Shown here: one piece after another, positions 1-6,179 of the stretch
Numbering within the stretch: the first letter of the stretch is position 1
Layout: each line of letters begins with the position of its first letter
From: Anaerolineaceae bacterium UBA5838
Lineage (GTDB): Bacteria; Chloroflexota; Anaerolineae; Anaerolineales; Anaerolineaceae
NCBI GenBank assembly: GCA_002432795.1
Contig: DJGU01000006.1
Span: forward strand, 8,197-15,694
Reading direction: 5' to 3'
DNA length: 7,498 bases
Translations under genes and position numbers: made by a program
Notes under the pieces: model-generated
Database searches by the model: none
Seen by the model: the letters and a program-made list of their open reading frames with translations, nothing else
Told to the model about the DNA's origin: nothing

Positions 1-798
1 GGGAGAAAGCTCCATCTGGAAATGCGGGATCCACTCTCTCTCAGGGCTCTTCGCTGCCGCGAGGAAAAGATGGTCTGGTGCTGGAGCATCGGCACTAAAG
101 TTCTCCGAGGGGAAAAGCCAAATACTGCCCATTTCACCGGGGAGTAATTCCAGGATGTTATCCAGGCTTGCGTTGAAGAAATCCTGAAGGGAAATTGATT
201 GTGAGAGTAGTTCGGCAGTTTCCCGATATTTTTCTGAGTTCTTTGTGCGCCAGATCTCTGAGCGATAAAGGCTGGCGTTGCGTACTGCTACGGCAACGTT
301 CGCGCTCAATGTCTCAAATACCGCGATGTCTTCTTCGGAAAAGGCGTTGACTTGCTCACTTTGGAGGTCCAAAACACCCAAAGTGTTGCCGGCGAAAATT
401 AAAGGCAGAGCTAATTCAGAACCTGACTTTACGCCTGTGATCGGGTTTGGCACTGGACGGGGGTCTGTGGAAACATCGTTGACCAATTGCACCTTACCAG
501 TTCGGGCAGCGAGCGTGATCAGCCCCTGAGGCGCGTCCAGGTTGAAGGCGATTTGGGATTCCCGGTATACTGTGGCACGTTCCCCACTGCCCGCCCGGTA
601 TTCGAGGGTGTGCGGCACGTATTGCTTGAGAAAAATATGCACGTAGGGAATATTGAACTTGGTGCGGATCAACTCCGACACCCGCGTCAGCAGTTGGTCT
701 AAATCCAGGATGCTGTTAATCGTCTGCGAAACTTCTGCAATAACCTGCAAATAATCCTTCTGTGACGGCTGGGGAGGGACGCTAGTGGGATTTGTCAT
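1..798 (-). CDS. GAF-domain signalling protein, C-terminus beyond the left edge
   Basis: An uninterrupted minus-strand frame of 266 codons starts at the ATG at 798-796 and is still open at base 1. Residues about 17-180 have the features of a GAF domain: an N-terminal helix (YLQVIAEVSQTINSILDLDQ), a TGVKSGSELALPL core strand, and a GVLDLQSEQVNAFSEEDIAV segment ending in a long helix. A second GAF-like segment begins near residue 197 (LLSQSISLQDFFNASLDNIL, then GEMGSIWLF). GAF domains bind small ligands or mediate dimerisation in cytoplasmic sensors; the ligand here is unknown. The start overlaps the end of the upstream ATPase gene by 17 bases, and a weak GAGAAAA precedes the ATG, so translation is probably coupled. 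With an RsbW-like partner the missing C-terminus could be a SpoIIE/PP2C phosphatase, but a histidine kinase is also possible. The partial GAF call is secure; the effector is inference. Confidence 0.85.
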   Translation of the reverse strand, partial: MTNPTSVPPQPSQKDYLQVIAEVSQTINSILDLDQLLTRVSELIRTKFNIPYVHIFLKQYVPHTLEYRAGSGERATVYRESQIAFNLDAPQGLITLAARTGKVQLVNDVSTDPRPVPNPITGVKSGSELALPLIFAGNTLGVLDLQSEQVNAFSEEDIAVFETLSANVAVAVRNASLYRSEIWRTKNSEKYRETAELLSQSISLQDFFNASLDNILELLPGEMGSIWLFPSENFSADAPAPDHLFLAAAKSPEREWIPHFQMELSP

Positions 799-1228
799 TT
801 TTCTCGTTTTTTTGAGTTGGGGTGAAATACTTAACCAGTGTCAGTTGATTTACCCCCGGAGAAGAGAAGTCCCAGGCAGCTTCGTCCATAAGCTCATGGA
901 TCAGGTAAACCCCCAAGCCGCGTTCACTGCGCGTTTCGAGCGGGCTGGTAAGATCGGGTTCCGCCACACAATCCGGGTCGAAAGGTGTGCCATAATCCTG
1001 AATGGTGATGCTCAAGCCGATCTCAGTCAGATCGAGCGATATTTTAATCTCACCCTGCTCATCACCGCAATAAGCGTGGTCGATCACATTCGAGCAGGCT
1101 TCATCCAATGCCAGGTCGATAGCATAGCGCTGGCGCTCATCAAAGGGGCTGTCTTTAATGGCGTCCATGACAAAAGATGAGATAACTTTCAAATGATCGT
1201 GACGCGCGGGAAATTTAGCGGTGAGCAT
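782..1228 (-). CDS. ATP-binding protein, RsbW/SpoIIAB-type serine kinase (anti-sigma regulatory factor family)
   Basis: This 148-residue protein is the usual size for a stand-alone HATPase_c_2 anti-sigma kinase. The GHKL ATP-site motifs are visible in order: an N box at 42-53 (DEACSNVIDHAY, with Glu43 and Asn47), a G1 box at 78-85 (DYGTPFDP), and a G2 box at 103-110 (RGLGVYLI). There is no histidine dimerisation domain, so it is not an ordinary sensor kinase. Known relatives bind a sigma factor or another output partner and phosphorylate an anti-anti-sigma STAS protein on Ser/Thr. No STAS or sigma gene lies in the window, so the target is unknown. The ATG at 1228 has a good AAGGA upstream (1236-1240) with about 8 bases of spacing. 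It is the first gene of a minus-strand unit, overlaps the GAF gene at its 3' end, and is divergent from radC. Confidence 0.88.
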   Translation of the reverse strand: MLTAKFPARHDHLKVISSFVMDAIKDSPFDERQRYAIDLALDEACSNVIDHAYCGDEQGEIKISLDLTEIGLSITIQDYGTPFDPDCVAEPDLTSPLETRSERGLGVYLIHELMDEAAWDFSSPGVNQLTLVKYFTPTQKNEKNDKSH

Positions 1229-1251
1229 GGATGGTTTCCTTGATTGAGGCG

Positions 1252-1259
1252 ATTATAAC
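1252..1259. promoter_or_regulatory. overlapping divergent -10 boxes between the ATPase gene and radC
   Basis: The 56-base gap between the divergent starts contains GATTATAACA (1251-1260). On the minus strand it reads TATAAT (1257 to 1252), 24 bases from the ATPase start. On the plus strand it reads TATAAC (1254-1259), 25 bases from the radC start. The two boxes share four bases. No convincing -35 hexamer is seen at 16-18 bases on either side, so the call rests on the -10 sequence and position alone. Confidence 0.45.
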
Positions 1260-1284
1260 ATGCGGAAAAGGGTAAAATTGTGGC

Positions 1285-1989
1285 ATGTCTGATGAACGTC
1301 CAAGCCTCCTGATTGAAGATCTGCCTGAAGATGACCGCCCGCGTGAGCGTCTGCTGCAGAAAGGCGTGCGGGCTCTCAGCGACGCTGAGCTGCTGGCAGT
1401 CCTGCTGGGCAGTGGGCGCGCGGGCACCAGCGCGATCGACCTGGCTCAGCAGATCCTGCAGGAACTGGGCGGCTTCAGCGGCATCCACCGGGAAGACATC
1501 TCACGGCTGCTGGAGATTAAGGGAGTTGGGGAGGCAAAGGCGGCGCGGATTAAAGCCGCGGTTGAAGTCGGTTATCGCTTGAGTTCCGCGGAGCGGGGAA
1601 AAAGTTGGGTTATTAAAACCCCACAGGACCTGGTGGAAATGCTCGGGCATGACCTGCGTGGGAGTGACCAGGAAGAGTTTTGGGTGGTTTGGCTGAATGC
1701 CCGCAATGTCGTGATGGATAAAAAGCAGCTTTACAAGGGTTCGCAGGATGCCACAACTGTGCGGGTGAGCGAAGTTTTTAAGCTGGTGGTCAGCAAGAAT
1801 GCCAATGCTATTATGGTGGCACATAATCATCCCTCGGGGGATCCGACTGAAAGCCCGGAAGACGTTAACATGACACGGGCGATCATTGAGGCCGGGAAAT
1901 TGTTGGATATTCGCGTGCTCGACCATGTCATTATTGGTTTAAACGTGTTTACATCAATAAGGCAAAAGCATCCGTCTTTGTGGGTGTGA
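1285..1989 (+). CDS. radC: RadC family protein (JAB/MPN+ metalloprotease fold)
   Basis: The 234-residue length and domain order match full-length RadC. Residues 5-60 are the UPF0758 N-terminal region (LPEDDRPRERLLQKG, LSDAELLAVLLGSG). Residues 75-96 form a helix-hairpin-helix (LLEIKGVGEAKAARIKAAVE). Residues 110-234 are the JAB-type domain, with HNHPSGDP at 180-187 and a Ser190-Pro-Glu-Asp193 tail giving the His-x-His ... Ser/Asp zinc site; Glu130 or Glu131 is the likely acidic partner. RadC was named for DNA repair in E. coli, but that role has been disputed and its biochemical activity is unsettled. It is also often linked to recombination and mobile DNA. The ATG at 1285 is preceded by AAAAGGG at 1266-1272 (spacing about 12, rather long). 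It is transcribed alone and is followed by a repeat-rich gap. Confidence 0.95.
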   Translation: MSDERPSLLIEDLPEDDRPRERLLQKGVRALSDAELLAVLLGSGRAGTSAIDLAQQILQELGGFSGIHREDISRLLEIKGVGEAKAARIKAAVEVGYRLSSAERGKSWVIKTPQDLVEMLGHDLRGSDQEEFWVVWLNARNVVMDKKQLYKGSQDATTVRVSEVFKLVVSKNANAIMVAHNHPSGDPTESPEDVNMTRAIIEAGKLLDIRVLDHVIIGLNVFTSIRQKHPSLWV

Positions 1990-1997
1990 TTTTTTTT
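1968..1997 (+). terminator. possible weak intrinsic terminator at the end of radC
   Basis: GCATCC (1968-1973) can pair with GGGTGT (1982-1987) across an 8-base loop, using two G-U pairs, and is followed by eight T residues at 1990-1997. The stem is short and overlaps the stop codon. The T-run is the strongest part of the evidence. Confidence 0.35.
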
Positions 1998-2092
1998 GGT
2001 TGAAAATGGGGGAGGAACGGGACACCCTATCCGCTGCGCTACCAGGGCCGGACCGGCAGTTCTTTACGAAAGCTAAAAAAGGAACGGGACAA

Positions 2093-2121
2093 GCCACGTT
2101 CCCTACGAAAGATTAAGCGGA
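2093..2121 (+). repeat. 29-bp perfect direct repeat, copy 1
   Basis: It starts GCCACGTTCCCTACG and ends TTAAGCGGA. It is identical base for base to 2221-2249, 128 bases downstream, and the flanking bases differ. Confidence 0.9.
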
Positions 2122-2220
2122 GCAGGCAGGCCAGTTCCCTACATAACTGAAGGCGCCCGCGTTCCCTACGACAGGCTAAAGCAGAACGGGACGCCCTATC
2201 CGCTTCGCTACCAGGGCAGG

Positions 2221-2249
2221 GCCACGTTCCCTACGAAAGATTAAGCGGA
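2221..2249 (+). repeat. 29-bp perfect direct repeat, copy 2
   Basis: Identical to 2093-2121. Each copy is preceded within about 35 bases by a GGGAC-containing module, though the module before this copy is the longer 30-base one. Confidence 0.9.
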
Positions 2250-2298
2250 ACGGGACGTGCCACACTCCCAACGAAAGGCTAAAGCAAAGTAGAGGTTT

Positions 2299-2344
2299 TG
2301 CGCTTTTGCGCTCTCTTTTGTCATATCCAAAACGCAAAAGTGCA
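2299..2344. other. long hairpin downstream of the pseudouridine synthase gene
   Basis: TGCGCTTTTGCG (2299-2310) pairs with CGCAAAAGTGCA (2333-2344) over 12 positions, with a single G-T pair. TTTTG (2316-2320) and CAAAA (2328-2332) extend the pairing across a 7-base TCATATC apex, with a short bulge. It lies 16 bases past the pseudouridine synthase stop codon. It could slow or end minus-strand transcription, but there is no clear T-run after it on that strand, and on that RNA the G-T position becomes a C-A mismatch. A second copy of the right arm (CGCAAAAGTGCA, 2376-2387) lies inside the end of the gene. Confidence 0.6.
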
Positions 2345-2359
2345 TAGATTTTTCGCGTG

Positions 2360-3022
2360 TTATCCGGTGCGAAAGCGCAAAAGTGCACCCGTTTTGGGGT
2401 GGGTGAAGGTGAGCTCTGAGGCGTGGAGCATCATGCGCGCTACCTCTGGCTTTGGGGCTGCTTTGAATTGCGGAGGCTGATAAAGCGGATCTCCAAGAAT
2501 GCCCAAACCCAGGTGGTAGAGGTGAGCCCGGATCTGGTGGGTAATGCCAGTATGCAGCGTGCAGACGAGTTCAGCCCAGTTCTCTTCTCGCCGGCGCACC
2601 ACGAAATCTGTCCGGGCGGGTTTTCCTTTTCCAAAATCAACCCGGGTGCGGTGGGCGCGGTCTGCATTGATCTTCAAAGGCGCATCGCAACTTATTTCAT
2701 TCCAGGAAGGCGATGGGGAAACCTGCGCCAGGTAGCGTTTGATGGGTTCGTGCTCCCGGAATTGGCGGTTTAGCTCGCGATGTGAGTCTGCATCCCTTGC
2801 CAATACCATCAAACCGCTGGTCTCTTTGTCCAGCCGGTGCACCATCCAGAGCCTGCCCAGCAAGGGTTCCAGCACCGAGCGCAGATGCGGCAGGGTAGGA
2901 TCGTAGCCATCGGGTACCGAAAGCAAGCCGGGAGGCTTATTGATCACCACCAGGTTTTCATCAGTGAATACCACCCAATCAGGAATTGCGGGTGTTTTCA
3001 ATGCGGGAGTTTCGTTTTCCAT
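2360..3022 (-). CDS. RluA-family RNA pseudouridine synthase
   Basis: The enzyme family isomerises specific uridines to pseudouridine in rRNA or tRNA. Counting from the ATG at 3022 it has 220 residues and lacks an N-terminal S4 domain, so it is a short RluA/TruC-like form. Visible motifs are VVINKPPGLLSVPDG (25-39), the catalytic HRLDKETSG (62-70, nucleophile Asp65), TGITHQIRAHL (158-168) and GDPLYQ (177-182). The usual TGRTHQIR has Ile in place of the first Arg. The frame can be extended to an ATG at 3088, but that overlaps the DegV gene by 32 bases and adds residues with no family similarity. The start at 3022 leaves a 34-base gap and has GGAG about 11 bases upstream. It is the last gene of the minus-strand run. 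Family is sure; the target uridine cannot be assigned. Confidence 0.92.
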   Translation of the reverse strand: MENETPALKTPAIPDWVVFTDENLVVINKPPGLLSVPDGYDPTLPHLRSVLEPLLGRLWMVHRLDKETSGLMVLARDADSHRELNRQFREHEPIKRYLAQVSPSPSWNEISCDAPLKINADRAHRTRVDFGKGKPARTDFVVRRREENWAELVCTLHTGITHQIRAHLYHLGLGILGDPLYQPPQFKAAPKPEVARMMLHASELTFTHPKTGALLRFRTG

Positions 3023-3056
3023 CAAATCTATAACTCCGTGTACGTTCGTGGAGGCG

Positions 3057-3902
3057 TCAGGACCTGGCCACAAAGCAACTGGTCTCAATCAAGCCCGGAC
3101 CAGCATGCACTACGATTGCCGGTGGGACCGTGTACCTGGGAATATCGTGAATGCCTGTGGCAGCAGTTAGCTCCTGGCTGAGCTGGGTCAGGAGAGGTTC
3201 GGAGTCGCATTGGCTGATCGTGAGATAGGGTTCAGGGTTATTTTCACAGTATGCAGCAGTGAGGTCGACAATCGTGCGTATAGCCTGCTTGACTGTGCGA
3301 ACTTTGTCGAATGGCTCAATCTGACCTTCCTTTACCGTCAATATGGGTACAATCTGCAAAATCGTACCAACGAGCTTGGACGCGCCACCGATCCTTCCAC
3401 CTTTGTGCAAGTATTTCAGAGTTGGGACGAGGAAGAACAAACGTTCACACGAAGCCATCTCCATGATATTTTCTTTGACTTCCTCAATAGTCAGCCCGGC
3501 ATCCACCCATTTATGTGCTGCCAATACGATTGATCCTAATCCACCTGCAATTGTGCTGGTATCAACAATGTGGATCTGGTCAGTCTGAAATTCGCCTGCC
3601 GCTACCGTAGCGCTTCGGAAAGTGCCGCTGACTTTGGCGGAAGGCGTGATGACCAGCGCGGTGTCACCAGCCGCGAGGATTTGTTCGTAGATGGGAGTGT
3701 AAAGTGAGGGAGACGGCGCGGCGGTTCCCGGGAGGGTCTTGGATGCGCGCAGCTTTTCAAGGAAACTCCCGGTATCCATGTCTGTGTCGTCGCGGAATGT
3801 TTCGTTCCCAAAGGTAATAATCTGCGGCAGTACTTCTATCCCAGCCTGTTTGAGAATATCAAGCGGCAAACCGCAGGTCGTGTCGGCAATGATTTTGATC
3901 AT
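3057..3902 (-). CDS. DegV family fatty-acid-binding protein
   Basis: At 281 residues it has the normal DegV length and two-lobe order. Motifs seen: an N-terminal DTTCGLP (7-13), GTAAPSP (59-65, the TSQPSP position), VSGTFRSA (91-98), DTSTIAGGLG (114-123), and the long signature from FLVPTLKYLHKGGRIGG (157-173) through LTVKEGQI (188-195). A C-terminal HAGPG follows at 266-270. Known members (FakB) hold a fatty acid in a tunnel and present its carboxylate to the FakA kinase for acyl-phosphate formation, feeding phospholipid synthesis. No FakA-like kinase is in the window. The ATG at 3902 follows a strong GAGAGGTG (3908-3915). It lies 58 bases downstream of the zinc-ribbon gene and 34 bases upstream of the pseudouridine synthase, so co-transcription is likely. 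Family confident; bound lipid unknown. Confidence 0.94.
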   Translation of the reverse strand: MIKIIADTTCGLPLDILKQAGIEVLPQIITFGNETFRDDTDMDTGSFLEKLRASKTLPGTAAPSPSLYTPIYEQILAAGDTALVITPSAKVSGTFRSATVAAGEFQTDQIHIVDTSTIAGGLGSIVLAAHKWVDAGLTIEEVKENIMEMASCERLFFLVPTLKYLHKGGRIGGASKLVGTILQIVPILTVKEGQIEPFDKVRTVKQAIRTIVDLTAAYCENNPEPYLTISQCDSEPLLTQLSQELTAATGIHDIPRYTVPPAIVVHAGPGLIETSCFVARS

Positions 3903-3913
3903 AAATTCACCTC

Positions 3914-3930
3914 TCCGGAGATTTCCCGGA
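3914..3930 (-). other. small hairpin at the DegV ribosome-binding site
   Basis: TCCGG (3914-3918) and CCGGA (3926-3930) form a 5-bp stem with a 7-base loop. The stem shares two bases with the GAGAGGTG ribosome-binding site on the minus strand. Just upstream on that strand the leader is very A/T-rich (3931-3955). It could modulate DegV translation, but it is short and unproven. Confidence 0.35.
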
Positions 3931-3960
3931 TTGAATAAAAAAATAAATTTCTACCGACAC

Positions 3961-4548
3961 TCAAATAAGGGGTCGATGGCAGTTCGGACAGATCTTTTCG
4001 TTCTGGCTGACCACGAAACCGCAATGTGGACAAGTGGTGGGCTGGACCTCGCCAAGGGGAGCTCCGCAAGCCAGGCAGCGCGAGGATGCGATGGGGTTGG
4101 CGGTGAGGCAATAGGGGCAGACCGTGCGGCTGAGACGTTCTGAGAGGTGTTTCCCGGTTCCATGCTGACGAGCGGTTTGGTTAATGACTTCCCAGGTGTC
4201 TTCTTCCATCTGCAGAGATTCGACATCCTGCGCGATATCATCGATGCGATTCATCAACGTGAGCGGGTTTCTTAACGCGCTGATAGCTGTCAGACCGAGG
4301 CTGGCTGCCAGGCCAAACCACATCTGATTGCTCAGGGTCACGCTGACCCCGTCCTCAACTTTGGAGATGTTGGCAGTTAAAGCCGTTTGTCCGCCGGAAC
4401 TCCGGTTCTGACGGGTAGCGATTTGGACAGCGAGTTTGTCGCCTGAGCCGTAACGCTGCACCTGGTAGTTGCCGCGGTTGTAATACGCCATCAGATTCCT
4501 AGCTATGTCTTCCGGTTCAATCTCTCCGTGATAAATGCGTGTGGTCAT
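3961..4548 (-). CDS. double zinc-ribbon protein with uncharacterised N-terminal region
   Basis: From the ATG at 4548 the protein has 195 residues. The C-terminus carries two zinc ribbons with the same spacing: Cys144/147 with Cys158/161, and Cys173/176 with Cys187/190, each CxxC-x10-CxxC. Eight cysteines suggest two bound zinc ions. Residues 1-75 (from MTTRIYHGEIEPEDIARNL) look like a small alpha/beta domain that I cannot assign. Residues 77-93 (WFGLAASLGLTAISAL) are hydrophobic and may insert into or lie on the membrane. A TTG start four codons upstream (4560) is possible, but the ATG is preferred. The ribosome site is weak (GAGAGACC). It is the first gene of the minus-strand run with the DegV and pseudouridine synthase genes and shares a divergent promoter region with the SH3-like gene. 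Function unknown; binding of nucleic acid or protein is possible from the ribbons. Confidence 0.85.
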   Translation of the reverse strand: MTTRIYHGEIEPEDIARNLMAYYNRGNYQVQRYGSGDKLAVQIATRQNRSSGGQTALTANISKVEDGVSVTLSNQMWFGLAASLGLTAISALRNPLTLMNRIDDIAQDVESLQMEEDTWEVINQTARQHGTGKHLSERLSRTVCPYCLTANPIASSRCLACGAPLGEVQPTTCPHCGFVVSQNEKICPNCHRPLI

Positions 4549-4581
4549 TTGGTCTCTCAATCCATGAAGCGTTCAGCTTTA

Positions 4582-4591
4582 GATTATAATC
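4582..4591. promoter_or_regulatory. palindromic shared -10 region for divergent genes
   Basis: GATTATAATC is a perfect 10-bp palindrome in the 66-base gap between divergent starts. It gives TATAAT on plus at 4585-4590, 24 bases before the SH3-like gene start, and TATAAT on minus at 4588 to 4583, 34 bases before the zinc-ribbon start. The two share four bases, so RNA polymerase could open only one at a time. -35 matches are poor on both sides. Confidence 0.55.
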
Positions 4592-4614
4592 GGGAAAAGT
4601 AAGAGGCAACAAAA

Positions 4615-5241
4615 ATGTTTGGTCATGTGAGACGTCGATTAACAAAACTCGCTTTTGTGCTTGGGATTATTTTGGTCATCCTGGTTTTCTTGATGCCTGG
4701 GATCACATCTCAAGTTGCGGGTCAGTTCCCAACGCTTGAAATTCCTACTGTCACCGGCACACCCAGAGGATTATGGGTGCGGGCGATCGGTGAGCCAACC
4801 ATCCCCTTGAATGTGCGCAGTGGTCCGAGCCCGACCTCATCCCAGGTGGGTGTGTTTTTGGTGGGGCAGGAAGCCAGTGCGTTTGGTTACTATGGCAGCT
4901 ATGTGCAGATCGAATACGCCGGAGCACCAGGTGACAGAGGTTGGGTGGTTTTGGACCGCGTTGAGGTTTTTGGGGGCACCTTGCCGATGCTGCAGGCACC
5001 GCCAACCGAGACTCCATCGATCACGAAAACCATTGATCCGACGCTAGCGGCGCAATTTATCATCACTGCTCAGCCTTCGCGCCTGCCCACTTTCACCGAA
5101 CCGCCTGCTCTGCTGATCCCCACTTTTCAAGCTGAAACTGGGGGAACTGCGACGGGAGGCATCCCGATTGGTTATGTGATCATCACGCTCGGGGGCTTGG
5201 GTCTTTTCCTTTCGCTGATCGCCATATTGCGGCGAGGGTAA
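4615..5241 (+). CDS. membrane-anchored SH3-like domain protein with Thr/Pro-rich linker
   Basis: This 208-residue protein has a basic N-terminus (RRRLTK), then a transmembrane or signal-anchor segment at about 12-28. Residues 50-120 form a bacterial SH3-like domain (LNVRSGPSPTSSQVGVFLVG at 65-84, then YVQIEY and GDRGWVVLDRVEV). A Thr/Pro-rich linker follows at about 125-175. A second hydrophobic segment at about 184-205 ends in a basic RRG tail. If both segments span the membrane, the SH3-like domain faces outward. SH3b domains often bind peptidoglycan or glycan, but no enzymatic domain is present. The ATG at 4615 follows AGAGG (4602-4606) with 8 bases of spacing. It is a single gene that ends 4 bases from the convergent patatin gene; AGGGTAAACCCT over the stop (5235-5246) could fold only weakly. 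Partner unknown. Confidence 0.85.
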   Translation: MFGHVRRRLTKLAFVLGIILVILVFLMPGITSQVAGQFPTLEIPTVTGTPRGLWVRAIGEPTIPLNVRSGPSPTSSQVGVFLVGQEASAFGYYGSYVQIEYAGAPGDRGWVVLDRVEVFGGTLPMLQAPPTETPSITKTIDPTLAAQFIITAQPSRLPTFTEPPALLIPTFQAETGGTATGGIPIGYVIITLGGLGLFLSLIAILRRG

Positions 5242-5245
5242 ACCC

Positions 5246-6139
5246 TTATTTTGAATTTGCCTTTGTATATTTTGTGATCCGTTTAATGCTTTTTACAAAG
5301 GAAAGAGCGTCATTCAGGGCTGGCAACTGGCTTTGCATGGCCCGGTAGCCCTCATTGAATAGCTCAGTCGGAGCCACTTTTTGGAGCATTGCATAATGCC
5401 CCACAATTGGTCTGACGATTACATCCGGTTTGGTGAGCTCCAGGAGTATTTCAGCCAGCCGATCCGAACCGAGCTCAACCCCAACATTCAAATTTTTCAA
5501 TGACTTGCCAAGCCTTGTTTTTGTGAGCCGGTCAACGATGACCTCAGGAACCTGGTCAATCACGACGGTGCTGGTGTTCAGTGGAGAAAAATCAGCTGGC
5601 TTGGTATGAAGCGGCACGGCGATAACAGGAGCAGAAGGGTTCAGCGCGCGTGCTGGTCCGACGGGAATCGGGTCCAGAACACCGCCGTCTACGAGTAAAT
5701 CCTGTCCCCTGGTTGGGAAAAGGCCGGGAATGGCTATGGTTGAAAGCACAGCTTTTATGACATCGCCTTCGGTGATGATAACTTCTTCGCCGGTTTTGAG
5801 GCTGACTGAGGTCACTGAAAACTTGATAGGCAGGTCCTTGAAGGTTTTGCCTTCAATGAATTTTGCCAGCACGCGTTCGATCCCGGTGGTTCCAACCAAT
5901 GAGTCGGAGTCGGAAGAAGAACGGCTAAAATCAGGGCTTTTGAAAAAATTTTCGACCGCAGTGAGAATTTCACTCGTCGGAACTTTAGCCGCAAGCGGTG
6001 CGCCAAACATGCCGCCAGCACTAGTACCTGCTATCCCGTCGATCTCGTATTCGTTATCCAGCAGACACTGAACTACTCCGAGGTGGGCGATGCCCCTGAT
6101 CCCGCCGCCACCCAATGCCAGTACGATATTTTTCGCCAT
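5246..6139 (-). CDS. patatin-like phospholipase (RssA-like serine hydrolase)
   Basis: Counting from the ATG at 6139 the protein has 297 residues, similar to single-domain bacterial patatins of the RssA type. It shows all catalytic elements: the oxyanion-hole loop GGGGIRG (10-16), the nucleophile elbow GTSAGG (38-43, Ser40), and DGG (151-153, Asp151) completing the Ser-Asp dyad. Such enzymes hydrolyse acyl esters of phospholipids or related lipids, usually in the cytoplasm or at the membrane; there is no signal peptide. The minus-strand frame stays open back to 6502, but those 121 extra codons only translate the heptamer array and the repeats beyond it. The start at 6139 is supported by AGGA about 8 bases upstream and by MAKNIVLALGGGG, a typical family N-terminus. 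Fold and active site confident; substrate unknown. Confidence 0.94.
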   Translation of the reverse strand: MAKNIVLALGGGGIRGIAHLGVVQCLLDNEYEIDGIAGTSAGGMFGAPLAAKVPTSEILTAVENFFKSPDFSRSSSDSDSLVGTTGIERVLAKFIEGKTFKDLPIKFSVTSVSLKTGEEVIITEGDVIKAVLSTIAIPGLFPTRGQDLLVDGGVLDPIPVGPARALNPSAPVIAVPLHTKPADFSPLNTSTVVIDQVPEVIVDRLTKTRLGKSLKNLNVGVELGSDRLAEILLELTKPDVIVRPIVGHYAMLQKVAPTELFNEGYRAMQSQLPALNDALSFVKSIKRITKYTKANSK

Positions 6140-6163
6140 ATGACCGTCCTTTGTGTGCGTTGA

Positions 6164-6169
6164 AATATA
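6164..6169 (-). promoter_or_regulatory. possible -10 box for the patatin gene
   Basis: TATATT on the minus strand lies 25 bases before the patatin ATG, between the heptamer array and the gene. A -35 box 17 bases upstream would fall at about 6187-6192, inside the second heptamer unit. No TTGACA-like match is present there. Confidence 0.3.
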
Positions 6170-6179
6170 CCATAAGGAA

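Larger units (their letters stand above)
2014..2290. repeat. cluster of degenerate intergenic repeats (three motif types)
   Basis: This non-coding stretch after radC is built from repeated modules. GGAACGGGAC or its 9-base core occurs four times (2014, 2081, 2184, 2247). A GTTCCCTACGAAAG...CTAAAGC module occurs about six times (near 2059, 2098, 2134, 2161, 2226, 2265) with increasing divergence. A 30-base module containing CCCTATCCGCT and CGCTACCAGGGC occurs twice (2019-2048 and 2188-2217, 28 of 30 identical). The longest perfect copy is 29 bases (2093-2121 and 2221-2249). The modules contain complementary pieces (GTTCC/GGAAC, GCCCT/AGGGC), so both strands could fold. No convincing coding frame is present. 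Whether this family recurs elsewhere in the genome cannot be seen here. Confidence 0.85.

Noticed and set aside
785..1180. Plus-strand 131-codon frame opposite the ATPase gene
   Set aside because: It is the antisense shadow of the ATPase gene, whose GHKL motifs are clear. No family features of its own.
2176..2388. Minus-strand 70-codon frame overlapping the end of the pseudouridine synthase gene
   Set aside because: It lies across the repeat cluster and hairpin, and its product only reflects repeated bases. It would also overlap a certain gene end.
3020..3088. Longer start of the pseudouridine synthase at 3088
   Set aside because: It would overlap the DegV gene by 32 bases and add residues outside the family fold. 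The ATG at 3022 is better placed.
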